DNA of 64,000 bases from assembly GCF_013256625.1 (NCBI RefSeq), contig NZ_CP053908.1, positions 1,364,001 to 1,428,000 of the forward strand, written 5' to 3'. This DNA comes from Hymenobacter sp. BRD128. GTDB lineage: Bacteria > Bacteroidota > Bacteroidia > Cytophagales > Hymenobacteraceae. Under the pieces are notes generated by a model that worked only from the letters and a program-made list of their open reading frames with translations, did no database searches and was not told where the DNA came from. This document shows, one piece after another, positions 42,428 to 50,616 of this stretch. Every line of letters starts with the position of its first letter. Position 1 is the first letter of the stretch. The position numbers and the translations under genes are program-made.

Positions 42428-42489
42428 GTTAAATAGCAAAGCGCCCCGCAGCCAATCGGCTACGGGGCGCTTTGCTATTTAACCTAATC
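42422..42489. terminator. Very strong bidirectional hairpin, 27-bp perfect arms
   Basis: The left arm 42422-42448 (GATTAGGTTAAATAGCAAAG onward) is perfectly inverted at 42463-42489 in the sense that positions 42473-42489 and the preceding CGGGGCGC match it fully across a 14-16-base loop. It includes the stop codon of the upstream gene and ends seven bases before the stop of the convergent molybdenum hydroxylase gene. Confidence 0.85.
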
Positions 42490-42495
42490 CAAATC

Positions 42496-44766
42496 TTACA
42501 GCAGCTTATCAATCGTCAGCGGTAATTCGCGGACGCGCTTGCCGGTGGCGTGGTACACGGCGTTGGCGATGGCGGCGGCTACGCCCAGCATCCCGATTTC
42601 GCCGACACCTTTGACGCCGATGGGGCTGGCGATGTCGTCTTCCTCCTCCACAAAAATTACGTCGATTTTGTGAATGTCCGCATTCACCGGGATGTGGTAC
42701 TCGGCGTAGTTGTGGTTGATGTAGCGGCCCAGGTCGTTGTTGAGGTAGGCCTCCTCCATCAGGGCCATGCTGATGCCCCAAACCGTGCCGCCCAGCACCT
42801 GGCTACGGGCGGTTTTGGGGTTCATGATGCGGCCGGCGGCCACGGCGTTTACCACGCGCGTGACGTGCACGGTGCCCAGGTCCTCGTCCACTTTCACTTC
42901 CACGAAGGCCGCGTTGTGCGAGTGCATCGAGTACTTCAGCATGTTAATCGGGTTCGGGCCGGCCTTACCGTCGGCTTCGATTTTGGCTTCGCCGCTCGCT
43001 GCCAGAATGTCGGCGATGGCAACCGTGCGGCTGATGTCCTCATTGGCGCGGATGTGGCCGTCGGCAAACTGCACGTCCTCAAAGTTCACGCCGGCTAGGG
43101 GCGAGTCGTCCAGTTGTTGGGCCAGTTTGAGCAGCTTTTTGCCGAGCTCCTGGCAGGCATTCTGCACGGCGGCACCCACCGAGTTGGCCGTCCAGGAGCC
43201 ACCCTGGATAGGAGCGGCGGGCATCTCGGTATCGCCGAGCTCGAAGGTGACCTGCGCCATCGGCAGCCCGAGGGTTTGGGCAGCCATCTGGGTCATAATC
43301 ACGTAAGTACCCGCGCCCTGGTCATTGGTGGCGCTGCGCACGGTGAGGTGGCCGTTGGCCGAAATTACCGCCTTGGCTTCGGCTTTCTGCATGGAGGCAT
43401 CCCAGCAGCCCGCGGCTACGCCCCAGCCTACCAGCAGGTTGCCGTCGCGCATCGAGCGGGGCGCGGGGTTGCGCTGCTCCCAGCCGAAGCGGGCGGCGCC
43501 TTCGTGGTAGCAGTCGTCGAGGCGCTTGCTGCTGAAGGGCTTGTTCTCGGTAGGGTCGGAATACGTGTAGTTAAGCAGGCGGAAATCGAGCGGGTCTTTG
43601 CCCGCCTTGTACGACAGCTCGTCAATGGCACTTTCGATGGCGAAGTTGCCGGTGGCGGCGCCGGGCGCGCGCATGTCGGCCGGCGTGTTCACGTCAATTT
43701 TGGCTAGCTTATAATCGAACTGGCTGTTGGGCACGGTGTATGAAATGCCCGACCAATTCACCACCGTTTCGGTTTCGTTCTCGAACTGCGAAGTTTCCCC
43801 CAGCGCGTTGTGTTCCATCGCCTGCAGGTAGCCCTGGTCGTCGCTAGCCAGACGAATATTCTGCACCGTGTGGGGGCGGTGGCCCAAACTAAACATCTGC
43901 GAGCGCGTCATCACCACCCGTATCGAATGCTCCAGCTCTAAGGCGGCCATCACGGCCAGAAACACCTGATATTGCGGCCGCAAGCCCGCGCCGAAGCCGC
44001 CGCCCGTGAACTTCGAGATAATACGTGCCTCCTCCTTGCTCAGGCCGAAAATCTTGGCGATGTACTGCTGCACGTTGGGCGCGCCCTGGGTCTTATCGTA
44101 GATTTTCATCTTCTTACCGTCGCCCAGCCAGTCCACGGTCGTCCCGAACAGTTCCATTGGGTTGTGGTGCTGCGCGTGGTGTACATACTCGCCAGCCATC
44201 TTGTGCGGGGCATCGGCGTAGGCCTGCTCCATGTCGCCCTTGGGCTTGGGTGGAGGCAGGAAGCCGGTTTTGCCCTTCGGCGCTTCAAATGCTTTGGGGG
44301 CAGCGGCCGCCAGGTCGGTGTTAAATTCTTCCACGTCGTACTCGATGCGCAGCACCGAGGCGGCGTAGCGGGCCAGCTCAAACGTCTCGGCCACTACCAG
44401 CGCCACCGGCTGCTGGCTGAACATGATTTCGGGCTCGTGCAGTGGGCGGAAGGGCGAGCCGCCGGGAGCCACGTCGTCCTTGTAATTGCGGTCGAACCAG
44501 GCTAGCGAGGGCACATTCTCGTGCGAGAAAACCCGCTGCACGCCCGGAATAGCCAGCACCTCGGCGGCGTGGATTTTGATAATCTTGCCCTTGGCTACTG
44601 GGCTGCTCACGATGTAGCCGTACCACAGCGGGCCGGTCACGCCAAACTCGGCGGCGTACTTGGCCGCGCCGCTCACTTTGGCCGGGCCATCGGTGCGATT
44701 AATAGGTTTGCCAATCACGTCGCTGTCGAGGCGCACGGTAGGCGGGGCGGCAATAGTCTGGCTCAT
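42496..44766 (-). CDS. Molybdopterin-binding subunit of xanthine dehydrogenase-family hydroxylase
   Basis: A 756-residue large subunit carrying the molybdenum cytosine- or pterin-dinucleotide site. The N-terminal domain reads VIGKPINRTDGPAKVSGAAKY; KFTGGGFGAG, TNDQGAGTYVIMTQMAAQTLG and GGSWTANSVGAAVQNACQEL are MoCo-binding regions, and the catalytic Glu is in KGVGEIGMLGVAAAI near the end. It is closest in style to the PaoC/YagR aldehyde oxidoreductase group; substrate could be an aldehyde or N-heterocycle. It is the last gene of a 2Fe-2S, FAD, Mo operon, with five to ten bases between genes. Confidence 0.92.
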   Translation of the reverse strand: MSQTIAAPPTVRLDSDVIGKPINRTDGPAKVSGAAKYAAEFGVTGPLWYGYIVSSPVAKGKIIKIHAAEVLAIPGVQRVFSHENVPSLAWFDRNYKDDVAPGGSPFRPLHEPEIMFSQQPVALVVAETFELARYAASVLRIEYDVEEFNTDLAAAAPKAFEAPKGKTGFLPPPKPKGDMEQAYADAPHKMAGEYVHHAQHHNPMELFGTTVDWLGDGKKMKIYDKTQGAPNVQQYIAKIFGLSKEEARIISKFTGGGFGAGLRPQYQVFLAVMAALELEHSIRVVMTRSQMFSLGHRPHTVQNIRLASDDQGYLQAMEHNALGETSQFENETETVVNWSGISYTVPNSQFDYKLAKIDVNTPADMRAPGAATGNFAIESAIDELSYKAGKDPLDFRLLNYTYSDPTENKPFSSKRLDDCYHEGAARFGWEQRNPAPRSMRDGNLLVGWGVAAGCWDASMQKAEAKAVISANGHLTVRSATNDQGAGTYVIMTQMAAQTLGLPMAQVTFELGDTEMPAAPIQGGSWTANSVGAAVQNACQELGKKLLKLAQQLDDSPLAGVNFEDVQFADGHIRANEDISRTVAIADILAASGEAKIEADGKAGPNPINMLKYSMHSHNAAFVEVKVDEDLGTVHVTRVVNAVAAGRIMNPKTARSQVLGGTVWGISMALMEEAYLNNDLGRYINHNYAEYHIPVNADIHKIDVIFVEEEDDIASPIGVKGVGEIGMLGVAAAIANAVYHATGKRVRELPLTIDKLL

Positions 44767-44772
44767 ACTAGC

Positions 44773-45810
44773 TTACGGATTAGAATTCAAAAACACGTTC
44801 GGGTTCACGACCTGGCTCATCTCGGTAGCCTGTTTGAGCGCCCGCACGATGGCACGCTTGCCTAGCTCAAGCTTAAACGAGTTGTGCAGCGAGCCTTCGC
44901 CGTAGCCCTTGGCATCGGCAAACACCTTGGCGGCCACTTGGCGGAACAAGTCGGGCGAGGTCGTTTGGCCTTCCAGCAGCTGCTCGGCCTCTTGGTCGCG
45001 CCAGGGCTTGTGGGCCACGCCGCCCAGGGCAAAGCGGGCTTTTTCGATGACGTTGCCGTTCATCTTCAAGCCTACCGCTACGCTCACCAGCGCAAAGGCG
45101 TAGCTGCTACGGTCGCGCAGCTTGAGGTAAGTGAAGTGGTCGGCGTAGCCTTCCTCGGGTAGGTCGATGGCCGTTACCAACTCGCCGGGTTGCAAGGTGT
45201 TGTCCTTTTCGGGCTTATCGCCCGGCAGGCGGTGGTAGTCGTCGAACTTGATGGTGCGCTCGCCATCGGGGCCTTGCACGCGCACCGTGGCTTCGAGGGC
45301 GGCTAGGGCCACGCACATATCCGAAGGATTGGTGGCGATGCAGCTTTCGCTGGTGCCCAGCACGCCGCACACGCGGTTGGGGCCGGTGAGGGCCGAGCAG
45401 CCCGTGCCGGGCTCGCGCTTGTTGCAGGGCGCGGCGAGGTCGTAGAAGTAGTAGCAGCGGGTGCGCTGGTTGAGGTTGCCGCCGTTGGTGGCGGCGTTGC
45501 GCAGCTGCGGCGTAGCCCCGGCCAGGATGGACTGGCTCAGCAGTGGGTAGCGTTTTTCTACCTCGGGGTGCCAGGCAGTGTCGGCGTTGGTGGCTAGGGC
45601 GCCCAGGCGCAGGCCGCCGTCGGGCAGGCTCGTGATGTCGGTGAGCGGCAGCAAACCCAGGCTGGTGAGGTGGGTCGGCCGCTCAAGGTTGTACTTCATC
45701 AAGTCCACGAGGTTGGTGCCGCCGCCCAGGTAGGCCGCGCCATCGTGGCTGGTCAGGTCGCGCACGGCCTCGTCGGCGGCCGTGGCCTGGATAAGAGTGA
45801 AACTATTCAT
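44773..45810 (-). CDS. FAD-binding subunit of molybdenum hydroxylase
   Basis: A 345-residue subunit of the CoxM/PaoB family. The FAD site has YLGGGTNLVDLMKYN (about residues 28-42) and ATNGGNLNQRTRCYYFYD. A cluster of four Cys in TRCYYFYDLAAPCNKREPGTGCSAL (given by its parts TRC, PCN, TGC and later NRVCG) is like PaoB, which holds an additional 4Fe-4S cluster. The C-terminal CO-dehydrogenase flavoprotein domain follows. It would pass electrons from the 2Fe-2S subunit to an acceptor. Confidence 0.92.
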   Translation of the reverse strand: MNSFTLIQATAADEAVRDLTSHDGAAYLGGGTNLVDLMKYNLERPTHLTSLGLLPLTDITSLPDGGLRLGALATNADTAWHPEVEKRYPLLSQSILAGATPQLRNAATNGGNLNQRTRCYYFYDLAAPCNKREPGTGCSALTGPNRVCGVLGTSESCIATNPSDMCVALAALEATVRVQGPDGERTIKFDDYHRLPGDKPEKDNTLQPGELVTAIDLPEEGYADHFTYLKLRDRSSYAFALVSVAVGLKMNGNVIEKARFALGGVAHKPWRDQEAEQLLEGQTTSPDLFRQVAAKVFADAKGYGEGSLHNSFKLELGKRAIVRALKQATEMSQVVNPNVFLNSNP

Positions 45811-45820
45811 AGCGAATTAC

Positions 45821-46408
45821 TTAGCTAGCGGAGCTGGATTTGGTGGGCTGGGCCGGAATGGTTACCAGCGTGCCGTTATCGACCACTACCTGGCCGTCGT
45901 GCAGTACTTCCATCACGGCCGACAGGATGTTGGTGTAGGCGCCGCACCGGCAGAGGTTGCCACTCATGTGCTCGCGCACCTCGTCTTCGGTCTTGCAGCG
46001 GCCCTCGTTGATGAGGCCCTGCGCCGAGCAAATCTGCCCCGGCGTGCAGTAGCCGCACTGGAAAGCGTCGTGGTTGACAAACGCTTGCTGGAGCGGCGAG
46101 AGGTTGTCTTCCGTACCCAGGCCCTCAATGGTCTGAATTTTCTTGCCCTGGTACACCGTGGCCAGGGCCAGGCACGAGTTAATGCGCTTGCCATCAACGA
46201 GGACGGTGCAAGCGCCGCACTGGCCGTGGTCGCAGCCTTTTTTGGTGCCGGCCAGGTCCAGGTACTCGCGCAGGGCGTCGAGCAGGCTGGTCCAGGGCGC
46301 AAGCTGGATGGTGTGGTCTTCGCCGTTGACGTTGAGCGTTACGGCCTGGGCGGGCACCACGCGCGGCGCCGCTTTATCAAGGGGCTCTTGAATGAAGTGT
46401 GCACTCAT
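45821..46408 (-). CDS. 2Fe-2S subunit of molybdenum hydroxylase
   Basis: A 195-residue iron-sulfur subunit, first in the operon. The plant-ferredoxin-like cluster is in KKGCDHGQCGACTVLVDG, and the second, C-terminal cluster uses FQCGYCTPGQI and GNLCRCGAY. The start is the ATG at 46408 (MSAHFIQEP); upstream residues in the same frame look non-coding. Unlike Escherichia coli PaoA, no twin-arginine leader is visible, so the complex is probably cytoplasmic. Confidence 0.92.
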   Translation of the reverse strand: MSAHFIQEPLDKAAPRVVPAQAVTLNVNGEDHTIQLAPWTSLLDALREYLDLAGTKKGCDHGQCGACTVLVDGKRINSCLALATVYQGKKIQTIEGLGTEDNLSPLQQAFVNHDAFQCGYCTPGQICSAQGLINEGRCKTEDEVREHMSGNLCRCGAYTNILSAVMEVLHDGQVVVDNGTLVTIPAQPTKSSSAS

Positions 46409-46649
46409 AGGGCAGGAGAGTGGAAAAGGAAATAAAGCCGGCCAGCGCAGCGGCAGCCAGCGTTTTTGGCTGATTCCAAACCCTACGGCTCCCCGTGAGC
46501 TTTCGATGTTTTTACTTATTCTAAATAAACTTTTAGCCCCGGCAGTTAGCACGCTGATGGTCTGAAGCTCAGTTTAGACGCAACCTAGGTTCGCAGACTG
46601 GTACCCAGGAAAAAATCTTGGTTAAAATAGCAACAGCAAACAAGCCAAG

Positions 46650-46675
46650 GCGTTGTATTATAAGATATACAACGC
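46650..46675. promoter_or_regulatory. Operator-like palindrome GCGTTGTAT-N8-ATACAACGC
   Basis: A perfect nine-base inverted repeat at 46650-46658 and 46667-46675, AT-rich at the centre and without a U-tract. It lies mid-way between the molybdenum hydroxylase operon and the hom promoter, which favours a dimeric regulator site over a terminator. The regulator is unknown. Confidence 0.45.
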
Positions 46676-46738
46676 AAGGTTTCGTGGTGGAAGTGAGTTG
46701 GTGCCGTATGGCGCTGGCTACCGGCACCGCGCCCCGTA

Positions 46739-46772
46739 GTTGGGAGAAGCGACATTCCCGGCCTTACCTTTG
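46739..46772 (+). promoter_or_regulatory. Candidate Bacteroidota promoter for the riboswitch-hom transcript
   Basis: TACCTTTG at 46765-46772 is an exact TAnnTTTG -7 box, with GTTG at 46739-46742 as a weak -33 box 22 bases upstream. Transcription would start near 46780, just before the riboswitch P1 stem, which strengthens the call. Confidence 0.55.
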
Positions 46773-46792
46773 CGGCACGCTCCGGCACCGGG

Positions 46793-46920
46793 GCTCTTAT
46801 CCAGAAAGGCGGAGGGACAGGCCCGGCGATGCCTTAGCAACCAGCAGCAATGCGAAGGTGCTAATTCCTGTTTCGAAACGCGGCCCCGGCCAAGTTTCGG
46901 AAGCAGATAAGTTATGAGAG
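46793..46920 (+). promoter_or_regulatory. SAM-I (S-box) riboswitch
   Basis: The sequence follows the SAM-I consensus. CTTATCCAGAAAGGCGGAGG (from 46795) opens the P1/P2 region, then GGACAGGCCCGGCGATGCC and TTAGCAACCAGC supply the P2-P3 core, AATGCGAAGGTGCTAATTCC the P3-P4 region, and AGATAAG (about 46905-46912) closes P1. It binds S-adenosylmethionine. It sits upstream of homoserine dehydrogenase, so the shared aspartate-family branch to methionine would be shut down when SAM is plentiful. A terminator follows at 46948. Confidence 0.93.
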
Positions 46921-46947
46921 GTGAGGCGGACCCTAGCGGCCGCGTGG

Positions 46948-46977
46948 CTCTTCTGACTTGTCGGAAGGGCTTTTTTT
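46948..46977 (+). terminator. Attenuator terminator of the SAM riboswitch
   Basis: CTCTTCTGAC (46948-46957) pairs with GTCGGAAGGG (46960-46969) through a two-base loop, allowing G-T wobbles, and is followed at once by CTTTTTTT. It lies between the aptamer and the hom start, as expected for expression control by premature termination. An antiterminator pairing is not obvious by eye. Confidence 0.72.
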
Positions 46978-47056
46978 GGGCTCTTCCGGTAAGGAGTTTT
47001 GGATGAGAGTAGGGTAGGCGGCGCGCGTTTCAACCGTTCTATTTCTCTCTTTTTAC

Positions 47057-48304
47057 ATGACTCGTACCGACCTCAACATTGGTCTTTTTGGCTTTGGCGT
47101 GGTGGGCCAGGGCCTGCACGCCGTGCTGGAGCGCACGCCGGGCCTGCGCGCCCGCATTGGCCGCATCGCCGTTAAAAGCCGGGATAAAGTCCGCTCGCTG
47201 CCGGCCGAACTGTTCACCTTCGATAAAAACGACCTGCTGAGCGACCCTGGTCTCACGGTGATAGTGGAGCTGATTGACGATGCCGACGAAGCATACCTGA
47301 TTGTGAAAGAGGCGCTGCTGCGCGGCAAAGCCGTGGTAACGGCCAACAAGAAGATGCTGGCCGAGCACCTGCCCGAGCTGATTGAGATTCAGCAGACTAC
47401 CGGTACGCCGCTGCTCTACGAGTCGGCGGCCTGCGCCAGCCTGCCGGTCATCCGCAACCTGGAAGAATATTACGATACCGACCTGCTCGAATCGGTGGAG
47501 GGCATCGTGAACGGCTCGACCAATTACATCCTCACGGCCATGCACCGCGACGCCCAGCCCTACGCCGCGGCCCTGGCTAGGGCCCAGGAGCTGGGTTTTG
47601 CCGAAAGCAACCCCGCCCTCGATGTGGAAGGCATCGACGCCCGCAACAAGCTGGTGCTGCTGCTGGCCCACGCCTTCGGCGCGGTGGTAGCACCCACCGA
47701 TTTGCTGGCCGTGGGCATCACAAATATCAGCGGGCTAGCCACGGCCTACGCCCGTGAGCAGGGTCTGATAATCAAGCTGGTAGCCGAGGCGCGGCGGTTG
47801 CCGGGCGGCGGATTGGCGGCGGCCGTGCTACCCACGCTGGTGCGCCCCGGCCACGAGCTGGCGCAGGTACACGACGAGTTTAATGGCCTCATCACCCAGA
47901 GCGGCTTTGCCGACCGGCAGTTTTTTCTGGGGCGCGGGGCGGGGGCGTTCCCCACGGCCTCGGCGGTGCTCAGCGACCTTTCGGCGCTCACCTACGGCTA
48001 CCGCTACGGCTACAAGAAAATTCACCAGAACGCTCACCTAGCCCTCACGCCCGACGCGGCCGAACTCGACGTGCTCGTGACGTTTGACGAAGCTGGCGGT
48101 GCGCCCGACCGGGCCGATTTCACGGCCGTGCACGAGGAGTTTCGCTCGGCGCAGCGTGGCAATTACCTCACCGGCACTATCAGGCTGGGGCAGCTGGCGC
48201 GGGCGAGTTGGCTGCGGGCGCCGGGCGTGTGCGTCATCAGGCTAGCCGAGCCGCTGCGCGCCGCCGTGGCAGTGCCCGCCGCGCTTGAAACTGCTACTGC
48301 TTAG
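47057..48304 (+). CDS. hom: Homoserine dehydrogenase
   Basis: A 415-residue NAD(P)-dependent enzyme reducing aspartate semialdehyde to homoserine, the precursor of methionine and threonine. The Rossmann motif GLFGFGVVGQGL is at residues 9-20; KAVVTANKKMLAEH, YESAACASLPVI and the signature VEGIVNGSTNYILTAM follow. The C-terminal 80 residues do not show an obvious ACT domain. Control by the upstream SAM-I riboswitch links it to methionine supply in this organism. The leader between TSS and ATG is about 270 bases. Confidence 0.94.
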   Translation: MTRTDLNIGLFGFGVVGQGLHAVLERTPGLRARIGRIAVKSRDKVRSLPAELFTFDKNDLLSDPGLTVIVELIDDADEAYLIVKEALLRGKAVVTANKKMLAEHLPELIEIQQTTGTPLLYESAACASLPVIRNLEEYYDTDLLESVEGIVNGSTNYILTAMHRDAQPYAAALARAQELGFAESNPALDVEGIDARNKLVLLLAHAFGAVVAPTDLLAVGITNISGLATAYAREQGLIIKLVAEARRLPGGGLAAAVLPTLVRPGHELAQVHDEFNGLITQSGFADRQFFLGRGAGAFPTASAVLSDLSALTYGYRYGYKKIHQNAHLALTPDAAELDVLVTFDEAGGAPDRADFTAVHEEFRSAQRGNYLTGTIRLGQLARASWLRAPGVCVIRLAEPLRAAVAVPAALETATA

Positions 48305-48328
48305 CCCCACCACCCCCTACTTTTGGGC

Positions 48329-49375
48329 ATGACTCCTTCCTCTGACGCACCCATCGGTGCTGGCTTGCTGGCCTACGGCATGTCGGGCAAGCTTTTTCAC
48401 GCGCCGTTTCTGGCCGCGCATTCCGGCTTTGCGCTGCGCGCGGTGGTCGAGCGCACCCAGCAGCGCATGATTGCCGACTACCCCGCAATTATCAGCTACC
48501 CCAGCACCGAGGCCCTGCTGGCCGACCCTGCCATCGAGCTAGTGGTGGTGAATACGCCCAACGATACGCACTACGACCTCGCGCGGCAGGCCCTGCTGGC
48601 CGGCCGGCACGTGCTGGTCGAGAAGCCCGTGGCGACTACCGTGGCCCAGTGGCAAGAGCTATGCGCTCTGGCCCGGCAGCAGGGCCGCCTGCTGCTAGGC
48701 TACCAGAACCGCCGCTGGGACACCGATTTTGGGGCGGTGCGCCGGGTAGTGGAAAGCGGCCGGCTAGGCCAGCTTATCGAGGTGCATTTTCGCTTCGACC
48801 GCTACCGGCCGGTGCTGCATACCAAAGTATTTAAGGAAGATGGCCGCCCCGGCTCGGGCGTGCTCTACGACCTGGGGCCGCACCTGCTCGACCAGGCTAT
48901 AGCGCTGTTTGGCAAGCCGTTGTCGTTCGAAAAAACAACCGGCTGCTACCGCGCTGGCTCGCGGGTTGATGATTTTTTTGCGTTTCGTCTGCGCTACCCA
49001 GAAGGCCTGCACGTGTGGGTAACGTCGAGCCTGCTCGTGGCCGACCCTGGCCCGGCGTTTATCCTGCACGGCACGCGGGGCAGCTACAAGAAAGACCGCA
49101 CCGACCCCCAGGAACCCCAGCTGCTGGCCGGTATCAAGCCTACCGACCCCGCCTACGGCCGCGAGCAGCCCGGCCAGGAAGGCCGCCTGACCCTGGCCAA
49201 CCCGGCCGACCCCAGCCAGCTGCTGCCGCCCGTGGCCGAGGAGGCCGCGCCAGCTAGCTATATGAGCTTGTTCGAAGCTGTTTATCAGGCCATTCGCCAC
49301 GACCAGCCTTACCCTATTCGGGCAGAAGAACTGGCCTGGCAGCTCGACCTATTGAACGCTGAGCCCGCTCACTAA
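48329..49375 (+). CDS. Gfo/Idh/MocA-family oxidoreductase
   Basis: A 348-residue NAD(P)-dependent sugar/cyclitol dehydrogenase-like protein. The cofactor fold starts IGAGLLAYGMSGKLFHAPFL and includes VVVNTPNDTHYDLARQAL and VLVEKPVATT with the conserved Glu-Lys-Pro. The catalytic-domain segment GVLYDLGPHLLDQAIALFG has the family's Asp-x-x-x-His. Such YdgJ/YvaA-like members act on inositols or related compounds. The ATG at 48329 is used; TACTTTTG, an exact -7 consensus, is only three bases upstream, so a leaderless transcript is possible. Confidence 0.92.
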   Translation: MTPSSDAPIGAGLLAYGMSGKLFHAPFLAAHSGFALRAVVERTQQRMIADYPAIISYPSTEALLADPAIELVVVNTPNDTHYDLARQALLAGRHVLVEKPVATTVAQWQELCALARQQGRLLLGYQNRRWDTDFGAVRRVVESGRLGQLIEVHFRFDRYRPVLHTKVFKEDGRPGSGVLYDLGPHLLDQAIALFGKPLSFEKTTGCYRAGSRVDDFFAFRLRYPEGLHVWVTSSLLVADPGPAFILHGTRGSYKKDRTDPQEPQLLAGIKPTDPAYGREQPGQEGRLTLANPADPSQLLPPVAEEAAPASYMSLFEAVYQAIRHDQPYPIRAEELAWQLDLLNAEPAH

Positions 49376-49654
49376 CTAGCTGGCTAGCAGGTCGGCGTAC
49401 TCTTTATGGTGCTGCTGTACATAGTCGGCCATGAAGGGGCAGCTGGTGCGCACCTTCAGGTGCTGCTGGCGGGCGTAAGCCAAGCCAGTTTTGGCCAGCT
49501 CGTCGGCCACGCCCTGGCCGCGCTGGTTTTCGGGCACGTAGGTGTGCACAAAATCGATGACCCCGGCGGCGGGCAGCGAGTAGGCCAGCTCGGCTTGCTG
49601 GTCGGCCGCGCCGACGGTAAATTCTTGGTTAGCAGCGTTGTGGTGAATAGTCAT
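49376..49654 (-). CDS. Small GNAT-like N-acetyltransferase (YidJ/NATD1 type)
   Basis: A 92-residue protein of the compact GNAT group. It shows VIDFVHTYVPENQRGQGVAD, the acetyl-CoA pyrophosphate loop, and LKVRTSCPFMADYV near the C-terminus, both typical of the family. The substrate is unknown. The stop abuts the stop of the convergent oxidoreductase gene. Confidence 0.92.
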   Translation of the reverse strand: MTIHHNAANQEFTVGAADQQAELAYSLPAAGVIDFVHTYVPENQRGQGVADELAKTGLAYARQQHLKVRTSCPFMADYVQQHHKEYADLLAS

Positions 49655-49821
49655 GCGGGTAAGAAAGGAGGTGCAAAGCCGGAGTGGCTGCCTGGTGTAC
49701 GTAGGCGCGGCGAAAAATACGGCGCTAATAGCGCGTCGGCAGCAACGCGAACCCGCAAACTACAGTAAACACCCCCGACGCCGGGCTACCGGCGACCCCC
49801 GAACTTCTTTCCTCCTTCCCA

Positions 49822-50262
49822 ATGAATCCTGGTTCTGCCTCTGCCGAAGATAACGACCAACTGCCCATCGGCCAGCGCCAACGCGCCGAGGAAGCTCATC
49901 TCAACCCCAATGAATCCGCCACCCAGGCCGAAGCCGGCACACCGGTCTACGGTGACTTTGGCAAGCCCGAAGTAGTTGCGGCGGCTGCTTCCGCTGGCCG
50001 GGGCCGTGATGGCTCAAATGATAACCCCGACGAATTCAGTGAGATACGTGACCCCGAGGATGCCGCAAAGGCTCCCGTTAATCCCACCGACCAGCGCGGT
50101 CACGTAACCCAAAACCAAGACCCCGCCGCCGTGCGCTCCGCCCAGCACGCCGATACCGACGCGCAGCGCGCCGCTTGGTCAGACGACGACCCGCGCTACG
50201 CCGGTGGCAAGCAGAAAGCTACCTGGCAGGAAAATAACGACAAGGAACATTCTAAAGATTAG
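49822..50262 (+). CDS. Disordered acidic protein, Hymenobacter-type unknown
   Basis: I do not recognise this 146-residue protein. It has few hydrophobic residues, is rich in Asp, Glu, Asn, Gln, Ala and Pro, and should be intrinsically disordered. It has no signal peptide. The composition resembles hydrophilin or stress-induced proteins, which protect against desiccation; this is only an analogy. It lies six bases before a second similar gene on the same strand, with a terminator after both. Confidence 0.72.
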   Translation: MNPGSASAEDNDQLPIGQRQRAEEAHLNPNESATQAEAGTPVYGDFGKPEVVAAAASAGRGRDGSNDNPDEFSEIRDPEDAAKAPVNPTDQRGHVTQNQDPAAVRSAQHADTDAQRAAWSDDDPRYAGGKQKATWQENNDKEHSKD

Positions 50263-50268
50263 CGCATT

Positions 50269-50598
50269 ATGGCTTCCATTCCGCAAACTGCCCCCGGCAA
50301 CGACCTCAACGGTAAATCGTCGGCCGACGACAACAAGACCACCGCGCGCACCGAAACCGAAAAGGAGTCGGACAGCTTTCTCGACCGCGAAACGGCCGGC
50401 CAAGTATTCGACGACAATAGCGGCCAGCAAATGGCTGATATGATGGATGACTCGATGCGCTCGGATATGCAGGCGCCGATGGCCGCATCCTCCGAAAACG
50501 TGCCCGACGAGCTGGCGCGCCCCAGCGAGGCTAGCTATACCTTGCCCGAAACCCAGCACCAGGGCAAAACCCTGACGGCCGAAGGCGATGATAAATAA
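50269..50598 (+). CDS. Disordered acidic protein, partner of preceding gene
   Basis: A 109-residue hydrophilic protein with the word TETEKESDSFLDRETAGQVF and a Met/Asp-rich centre (MADMMDDSMRSDMQAPMA). It is again predicted disordered and lacks a signal peptide. It is not recognised. The six-base gap to the gene upstream and the terminator at 50617 define a two-gene operon. Confidence 0.7.
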   Translation: MASIPQTAPGNDLNGKSSADDNKTTARTETEKESDSFLDRETAGQVFDDNSGQQMADMMDDSMRSDMQAPMAASSENVPDELARPSEASYTLPETQHQGKTLTAEGDDK

Positions 50599-50616
50599 AC
50601 TGGCTCGCCAGTTGAG

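Larger units (their letters stand above)
46409..46792. other. Divergent regulatory interval between molybdenum hydroxylase and hom leader
   Basis: About 380 bases, AT-rich around 46505-46540. It contains a palindrome-like TTATTCTAAATAA (near 46517), a 9-bp-arm palindrome at 46650-46675 and, at its right end, the promoter of the SAM riboswitch transcript. No coding potential was seen. Confidence 0.55.
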
